Source: Klebsormidium nitens (lineage: Eukaryota; Streptophyta; Klebsormidiophyceae; Klebsormidiales; Klebsormidiaceae). Taken from it: 49,372 nt of DNA. This document shows, in pieces, positions 43,321-49,372 of this stretch. Below the pieces are notes generated by a model, which made no database searches, was not told the origin of the DNA, and saw only the letters and a list, made by a program, of their open reading frames with translations. How positions within the stretch are numbered: position 1 is the stretch's first letter; each line of letters begins with the position of its first letter. The stretch covers positions 1 through 49,372 of the forward strand of contig DF237098.1 of NCBI GenBank assembly GCA_000708835.1. The letters are read 5' to 3'. A program made the position numbers and the translations under genes.

Positions 43321-45509
43321 CACCACCCACGGAACGGAAGCTTTCCAATCAGACATGTTGCCTGATGAAAACCGTCTGAAAACGTCACTCAGTGAAGTTT
43401 GCGGGAAGCAGTCGGTTATCACAGAACCCTTTGTGGAGTCTTCACGTCAGAGGGCATCACAAAACCGCAGCAGCACTTACCAGGGTGAAGGAAGAAGCAA
43501 CGGATGAACACCGGTTCACGTGCGAGCCACTATTCCAGGTCTGAGAGCTCGCTGACAGCTCTTCTATGAAAATCAGGTGTCGAGAAAGGTTGGAAGCACC
43601 TATGACCACAAAAGAGCTTCTCCAGAAAGCAGGAAAACGAAGACTGCAAAGATATTACCACGTGGTACACTGAAGCGCAGTCAGAACGATGGTCGGAAAG
43701 CAGATTCGCTGACCAACTCCAACATTATGTGACGTACGATGCTTACTGAGAGCGCAGATGCAACGGGTCCTGTTCCAGTCAACCGCCTATAGTTCAGCTG
43801 CTTCGAATGGAAGAGGGTAGTTGCACTAAAGAAGCCGAGAACAGGAGAAACTGAAGCACGAGAGTGTTGGCTCCTAGACCTGAGCACTGTGTGAGATAGG
43901 CTGCGTTCCCACTTGCATCATAGCCACATCGAGAACGGTGGTCCCCCCGCCTGAGAAGAATGGCACCTATCCGGGAGAGGCTGAGGGGCATGTTGAATCA
44001 ACCGTTGCACTTCAAAAAGCAAACCTCCTGGCGCCAGTGTCAAGCTAATCCTGGCGCAGCCCCACTGGTGACTCCGTGAGCAAACGAGCGGCTTCACTTG
44101 CTGACAAATCCCCTTGAGAAAAGGCTGAGGTATATACTGAAGAAGGGCTGTGATCAAGCGGAATGGTATTGGTGTGGTCGTGTAAAGATCACGAGAACTA
44201 GATAGCTGGTTGGTTAAAAAGGTGAATCTAACGGCTAGCTTCAGCAGCGAGCTACTTAGGCACGCTGAACTATTCCTTCTTTCTTTGTCGTACCAGGCTC
44301 AAACACACGTCGCAAATTCGCTCCAAAAGGTAGACGACTGACGACATGACCTGTGCAGCGCACGGAAGGTGGCCGGAGTATGACAGTATCTCCAAGCAAC
44401 GAAGCACGACCAAAAAGTACATGTCATGGCTTCTGCTCGCCAGAAAAAGTGACAGCATGGGCTTCAATTCCCCAGCCTACTCGTCATAGCCATCGGTCAG
44501 CGAAGACGGACACAAGAATTGGTAATGACCGACTGGTGCAGCTGTCGAGTGTGCATTGGCACCTTTCGCGAACGAAATCGTGATGACACATGTATGCATC
44601 TAGTTGACGTCAGCGTTTGTCGCATACCTTTCAAAAACTGAAAGAACCTTCTCCACCGACGTAGAAAGGCAGATTGACTTGAGTCCCATGTCGGCAAGCT
44701 TTTCTGCAAAGACCTTGGGTGCGCACGAGCGGAGAAATATGTCGACCACGTACATAGCCAAAGAGGATGTCCACGTGGCAGCAGAAGCCAGCAAAAGTGA
44801 GCGAAAGTGATTTCCAAATTTCCTCCAAACTTCGGAACCAAGGGGTGAAGCCGCACACTAGCTGCAAATTCTGGACCGGCAGGTGATACTGGACATAAAT
44901 TAACGTCCGACATTAGACGACCTTTGCTGTGCATGCCTAAGTTCAGGACTTGTTTCAGAATTTAAAGTTTTGAACTGCGCGCAGCGCCACAAGGATGAAG
45001 GACAGCGAAACGCGAAAAACACTTTTAACGGAAGGTCGGTTCTGCTCCCTGAGATTACTGGAAGAGCCTGGAGCACGCACTGGCTTTTGGCATTGTAACG
45101 TCCGCCGCGCCCACTAGAGAAAACGAAAGATGATAAACGGAAAACCAACCTAAAACAAGCCACGGAGCATACCATTTTCCGACCGGTTGAAACCTCAACG
45201 GACGTCAACGGTGTGACCCCCTGGTCACGCCATTCAATATTCCCACAACAGAGAAATAATCAACGGATGGCATCCGAAGCTTGCGTTGGGAGATATGAGA
45301 TGCTAATCAATTTTGTCGTAATCACCGGTAATTGCGAATCACATGTTTAGATTACAACGCTTTCCAAGACCTTTCCGAAGGGCTCGAGCCTGATTTTGTA
45401 GGATAATGTCATGACAATCATACTCAAAGGCTTCAGAAAGCTCTTTCGAGAATTGGGTACGACGGTCCCAAGTCTAGCTTCACAGCCTCCGTGAGCGGAA
45501 GTCTTTGGG

Positions 45510-45989
45510 GTGGAAACAAACGCTCTACGGAGACCAGAGCGCTTGTTTTTGTTCCGGTGCACAAACACGAGATCTTGGCAACTCGAGGAAGTCACCGACA
45601 AATTCCGGGCGGGAAAATCACTTGCCCAAGCCGATGGAATGATTGGCAGGTGCGCTTACGATGGAATCCTTTGGAGACAACATCTCAAGGATGAGGCCCT
45701 AATTAATGAGACGTCAGTATCATGCTCTTGCGAGAATGCACCAAACTTGACACAGTGCATAGTCGATACTTTGCCAGAAAAGTACGTACTGAAAAGGTAC
45801 TTTGACGTGATAGAGGACTCATCTGATCGTGTATTTCTGGCTTTAAAGTCATTGCCAAACCTAATGCAGGGTGGAGACAACCGGTCTTACGACGTGAAGA
45901 CACGGATAACTTTCAACGGATTCAGGGCGGCTAGGGAAAACTCTGATCAGGGACTTGGTCTGCCAAATTGGGTTTCGGCTTCTCGCTGA
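45510..45989 (+). CDS. Unrecognised ORF, 159 aa
   Basis: This is one of the longest frames on the right side. It has a plausible composition (DGILWRQHLKDEALINE, CENAPNLTQCIVDTLPEKY, DSSDRVFLALKSLPNL) but no domain I recognise. It sits among decayed repeats and may be a remnant of a mobile-element protein or a chance ORF. Confidence 0.2.
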   Translation: METNALRRPERLFLFRCTNTRSWQLEEVTDKFRAGKSLAQADGMIGRCAYDGILWRQHLKDEALINETSVSCSCENAPNLTQCIVDTLPEKYVLKRYFDVIEDSSDRVFLALKSLPNLMQGGDNRSYDVKTRITFNGFRAARENSDQGLGLPNWVSASR

Positions 45990-46014
45990 CTAGAGGTATC
46001 AGGTTCAGTGGCCA

Positions 46015-46130
46015 CGGTTGCTAGCCATTGGTTGCGATCATGGCCTGTCGAACTCGAAAGAAGGAAGTGATAACGAGTGCCAACACCAAGAGAAAGCGCT
46101 GTCCAAAGACCCGGCGGTTGGAGTAGGAAC
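46015..46130. repeat. Repeat family A, fragment
   Basis: Matches the right part of family A: ATCATGGCCTGTCGAAC, AACACCAAGAGAAAGCGCTG and TCCAAAGACCC...GGAGTAGG. A run of 10 G follows at 46133-46142. Confidence 0.5.
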
Positions 46131-47799
46131 TAGGGGGGGGGGATTTCACGAAAGCAGTACTAAGCGACCGAAGCCAAGTGAACATCCCCACAGTTATCCT
46201 GTTAACTTCTCAGGCTATTGCAAGCTTCAAAATAAGTTCGACAGACTTTGGTCAACGCGCAAGAAAGTGCTGAACAGGGCGGCGAACACGGAGGACTCCC
46301 GCTGAAAACTGAAGGCCGAAGCAGGTCTGAAGGACGCCTCCAAAAACGCCTCTGCCTGTGCTGCAACTTCTGGAACTCGCATTGGACGGATAGCATAAGA
46401 ACTCGGAAGCGCTGGAGGACGAGTCTAGGTGGATAGTCTTTCGAACTTGGATCGTCAGGCTGGCACTCGAAAGGATGGTGACAAGTATTGCGAAGTATGT
46501 TCCCAATAGTTGCTATCGAGGCCAGTCAAAGTCCTGCAGGAAGCGCAAACTTCCTCTGTTTCAATACGAAGAGGAAGTGCTCGTCATGGATTCATTGAGG
46601 CCGGGCCGAAAGCGTCGGCTTAAGACCAGTCCCGAGCAGACGTAGAGACGTTTTTCAACCTGCGACCTGTTTCTATCGACAGTCCAAGCTGTCAGCAAGT
46701 CTGACGAAACACAGGCAACTCAAAATGGTGAAGGAGATCGGGAAGAATGGGAACGCTACGAACTAAGAACACGACCTCTATTCACCTGAAACTGGGGGCC
46801 TGTAAGTGGTGGGGAGTCTTGTGCAACCATCGATACAGCTGGCAAAAGGATGAGGAATGCTGCCCATGTGCAAACCGCTAAGCTAGACATTCAAGACTAC
46901 AGTGGGCAGGAGAGATTGTCTTGAATGAGCGATGGGCTTCTTCCCAGCGTGACCCTACCCCTGCTAGTGCCAGGCCGGGATTGCACGTACATGTTCTGAG
47001 AAAGATTTTGTCGTCTCATTCGGGACAAGAAGGTTGAAAGTAGCTCAGACTACGTATGAGGACACTTTGTCACCCTGATTTTCAGCGCTTCCGCTGATGA
47101 CAATTGAGGGCTGCCAAACTGCTGTCAAAACAAAGAGCGGGCCCGCAAAGGAATTGGGGGAGATTCCTTTAGGTCAGCATGAATCCGGAAGACCAGCATG
47201 AAAGCGTGATTTGTGACGACGCATACCCTGGGTGCCAAGTGGCACATTCTTATTAGAACTCTCCGAATCAATCATACGCGAGCATGGCCGGGGGGGGGGC
47301 GAGGAAGGACAACAGACACAAATTCAATCGAACGGAATATCTCGGCTACTGCAAATTCTGCGGAAGCGAGTGGCATAACTGAAAGCGTTTGGATAGCACG
47401 CAACCGGGGCCCTGATATTCGATCAGGTAGGTCGTACTTGGGGGAGTGTCATCGGTTTTAGGAAAAATGGTGAATGCTGACAATGTGTACCGGTAAGGGG
47501 TTGTTATGAGATGGTAGAAGTCGGTGCTGCATGCTGATTAAAAGCCACCGCGAGGTGTTCACAAGTTCCTCGAAGTACTCCCTGCTAGAAACAAGGGAGT
47601 CGCGGTCAAGAACCGATAGCTCCGAGTGGCACTAGTCACCAATCGTCTAAAACTGCGGGGCTCAGCCATGCCACTCCGAGCCTGGCCCGACGAGGGTCAC
47701 GTGCAATGATAACGGTACTTCCTTATGGCACTCATCCGAATTTGCAAGCCTTTGCATCCCACGAAAGCTCCAAAAGCTACCCCAGAATGAAGTACTAAA

Positions 47800-48520
47800 G
47801 CAGAGACAAGCAAGACTCGAACCTGGCCCACTCACTGGCTTCAGCTAGACTTCCATACATGCATGGGCTCAACATCCCACACTTGCCTCCTAGCCCTTTT
47901 AAGTAGAACTGTCGGGAGAAGGAAAGTCCTAATGCGTCAATTCAAGTCACCTGTGCTAGCCTCAAGGTGCAATTTCCGGCGACCTGCACCGCTATCTGTA
48001 GGATATCAAAAGGCGAGACAAGTGGAAGAGAAAGACACTTTGCATACGATTAGCGACTTTTCATAAAGTCTGAAGCAGTCCCTGGACGTGGGCATGCATC
48101 CCACTTCTAGTTTTCACAGCCACAGGAAGTGGGCACCAGTAGGAAACCGTGAGCTATTACACAAATAGACCGGTGTCTGGCTGTCCAAAATTCCAGGAAG
48201 CATTCCGCTGGAGAACAGCCTGAGAGCCCGAGACGGCTCGATGCGGGCAGTACTTCTTCTGACGTGCGGACGCTTCAACCTGAGAGAAATAGTCCAAGCG
48301 CTCCAATACAAAACGTCGACTCGATCTGTACTGTCAAACTGGATCGATCGCGCGAACTTATATCAAATTGGCACTCAGATCAAAGATGGGGTCAAACGGA
48401 AGCTGGAAACTATGTTCCCACGAGTTACCGTCATGGCCAGTCACACTCTCAAGAAGCGAAGCTTACTTAAGTAAAAGCTAGACCAATCGGTGTCCGGAAG
48501 CCTGGATTTGGAGAACGGGT
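47800..48520. repeat. Repeat family A, copy 3 (extended)
   Basis: Partner of 38640-39345, 9.15 kb away in the same orientation. Landmarks are AGACTCGAACCTGGCCCA, TTGCCTCCTAGCC, GGACGTGGGCATGCATCC, GACGGCTCGATGCGGGC, GTCATGGCCAGTCACA and GGTGTCCGGAAGCC. Read on the minus strand, the left part contains GGTTCGAGTCT, which resembles a tRNA-type B box. Confidence 0.65.
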
Positions 48521-49372
48521 GCTGCCTCTCGAGAGCACCATTGAACACAGGGTGTAAACTCCGACCTTCTAGCAGACTCCTGGTCGACACGCAAGGGGAC
48601 GGGGCGAACAGGTCGGCGACCGGAAAGCTGGGGGACCGGTGCAAGTTGGGGACGGCAGCAGCTGTTCGAAGAATGCTTCTTGAATTTGTGAGTGCCACCA
48701 AAACTGCCTCAGCAATTGCGGGTGAGGTTGACGGACGAGTAAAGTGAGAAAACGTTGCCGGAGTACCAACGTTAGAACGTTAGACCACAGCGGCTGCAGG
48801 AATAGTAGCAAGCAAGCGGCTCATGGGCAATCTGCCCGGCCAAAATTACAAGAGCCGGGGCCTTGTGCTGCACGTCGAACGTCTTGAGCAGCTACCGCCA
48901 GCCAACACAGACAATCACGCTGGAAATGGATCCACGAAAAAAACATGAAGAGAACCAAACGCAAGTGATGTATCAGAATCCAGACGGCCGTGGCTCCATA
49001 TGCCGGAGATCTGGTCTCGAGTTTTGTCGCACTGATAGGGGAATGATGCGCCTTCCGAGACGACTCAGAAAGTGGCCGGTAAAAGCACTCCCGGATGCGG
49101 AATTGCTGGCCGGAGATGGTTCAAACGAAAAAGATGGATTAAGTGCGCAATTCGGGTGAGGTTGACAGACGGTTAAAGTTAAAAACGCTTGCCGGAAGTG
49201 CCGGACCGTTATACCGAAGCGGCTACAAAAAAAGAAAAAGAAACAATACTGCATTAAGCAAGCGTATGGGCAAATTGCCACCGTTACAGAATTCAAGGCC
49301 TTGTTCTGCACGGTGAACGTCTTGAGCAGGTACCATCATCCAATGAAGGGATTCGTACTGAAAGTGGTTGCA
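48500..49372. repeat. Two-copy tandem repeat, ~434-bp unit
   Basis: GGGTGAGGTTGACGGACGAG (about 48720) and GGGTGAGGTTGACAGACGGT (about 49154), GGCTGCAGGAATAGTAGCAAGCAAGCGG against GGCTACA...AAGCAAGCG, and TGCTGCACGTCGAACGTCTT against TTCTGCACGGTGAACGTCTT recur at a constant offset of about 434 bp. The array runs off the right edge. Confidence 0.7.

Larger units (their letters stand above)
39346..47799. other. Repeat-derived DNA between the mapped copies
   Basis: Apart from the family B, C and A copies and the 45510-45989 frame listed separately, this stretch holds only short, chance-like frames. The string CATGGCCA or CATAGCCA recurs many times (for example 40889, 43919, 44484, 44752), suggesting further very old copies. 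Runs of 10 G occur at 46133-46142 and 47290-47299. Confidence 0.4.

Noticed and set aside
47800-47835. tRNA-derived SINE suggested by GGTTCGAGTCT on the minus strand
   Set aside because: No A box at a suitable distance, and the related copy at 38650 has lost the motif; it is kept only as part of repeat family A.

Overview
The window reads as nuclear DNA of a eukaryote, most likely a green-lineage (streptophyte-type) organism. It has about 50% GC, GT-AG introns, a CBM-plus-GH10 glycosidase built like the plant GH10 'xylanase' family, an F-box/leucine-rich-repeat gene, and long stretches of decayed repeats. The species cannot be fixed from sequence alone.

Layout. 1-873: no gene, only a decayed continuation of the F-box/LRR reading. 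874-1703 (-): F-box/LRR gene, broken by a frameshift that looks like a 10-bp collapse between direct repeats. 1704-3289: divergent intergenic region. 3290-13250 (+): an 11-exon gene for a 753-residue secreted protein (signal peptide, P/S/T-rich linker, CBM4_9/CBM22-like module, GH10 domain, glycosylation-sequon-rich C-terminal domain). All splice sites are GT-AG and the reading stays open, so I regard it as complete. 13251-15260: palindrome-rich intergenic DNA. 15268-17523: three unrecognised ORFs. 17524-24540: degraded, no gene seen. 24883-26366 (-): two exons of an archaeo-eukaryotic (PrimPol / herpes-pox type) primase in a GC-rich island, whose flanking introns are homologous to each other. 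28745-29173 (-): a small Cys-rich protein, possibly ERF4/GOLGA7-like. 29.5-30.4 kb: several strong hairpins. 30.5-49.4 kb: a repeat graveyard with at least three dispersed families (called A, B and C here) and a 434-bp tandem repeat at the right edge.

The standout is inside the GH10 gene. Nearly every intron from 6 kb to 12.8 kb carries extra partial copies of the neighbouring exon. Copies of the acceptor and 5' part of an exon lie upstream of it; copies of the 3' part and donor lie downstream. Spacing is mostly 140-190 bp, and two arrays have five units (exon 9 start; exon 10 end). Some copies are riddled with stops, but one (9151-9240) differs from the true exon only at six synonymous third positions, so it was recently coding, is still used, or came from a functional paralogue. 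This pattern, together with the homologous introns of the primase gene, suggests a genome prone to short tandem duplications that create or extend introns.
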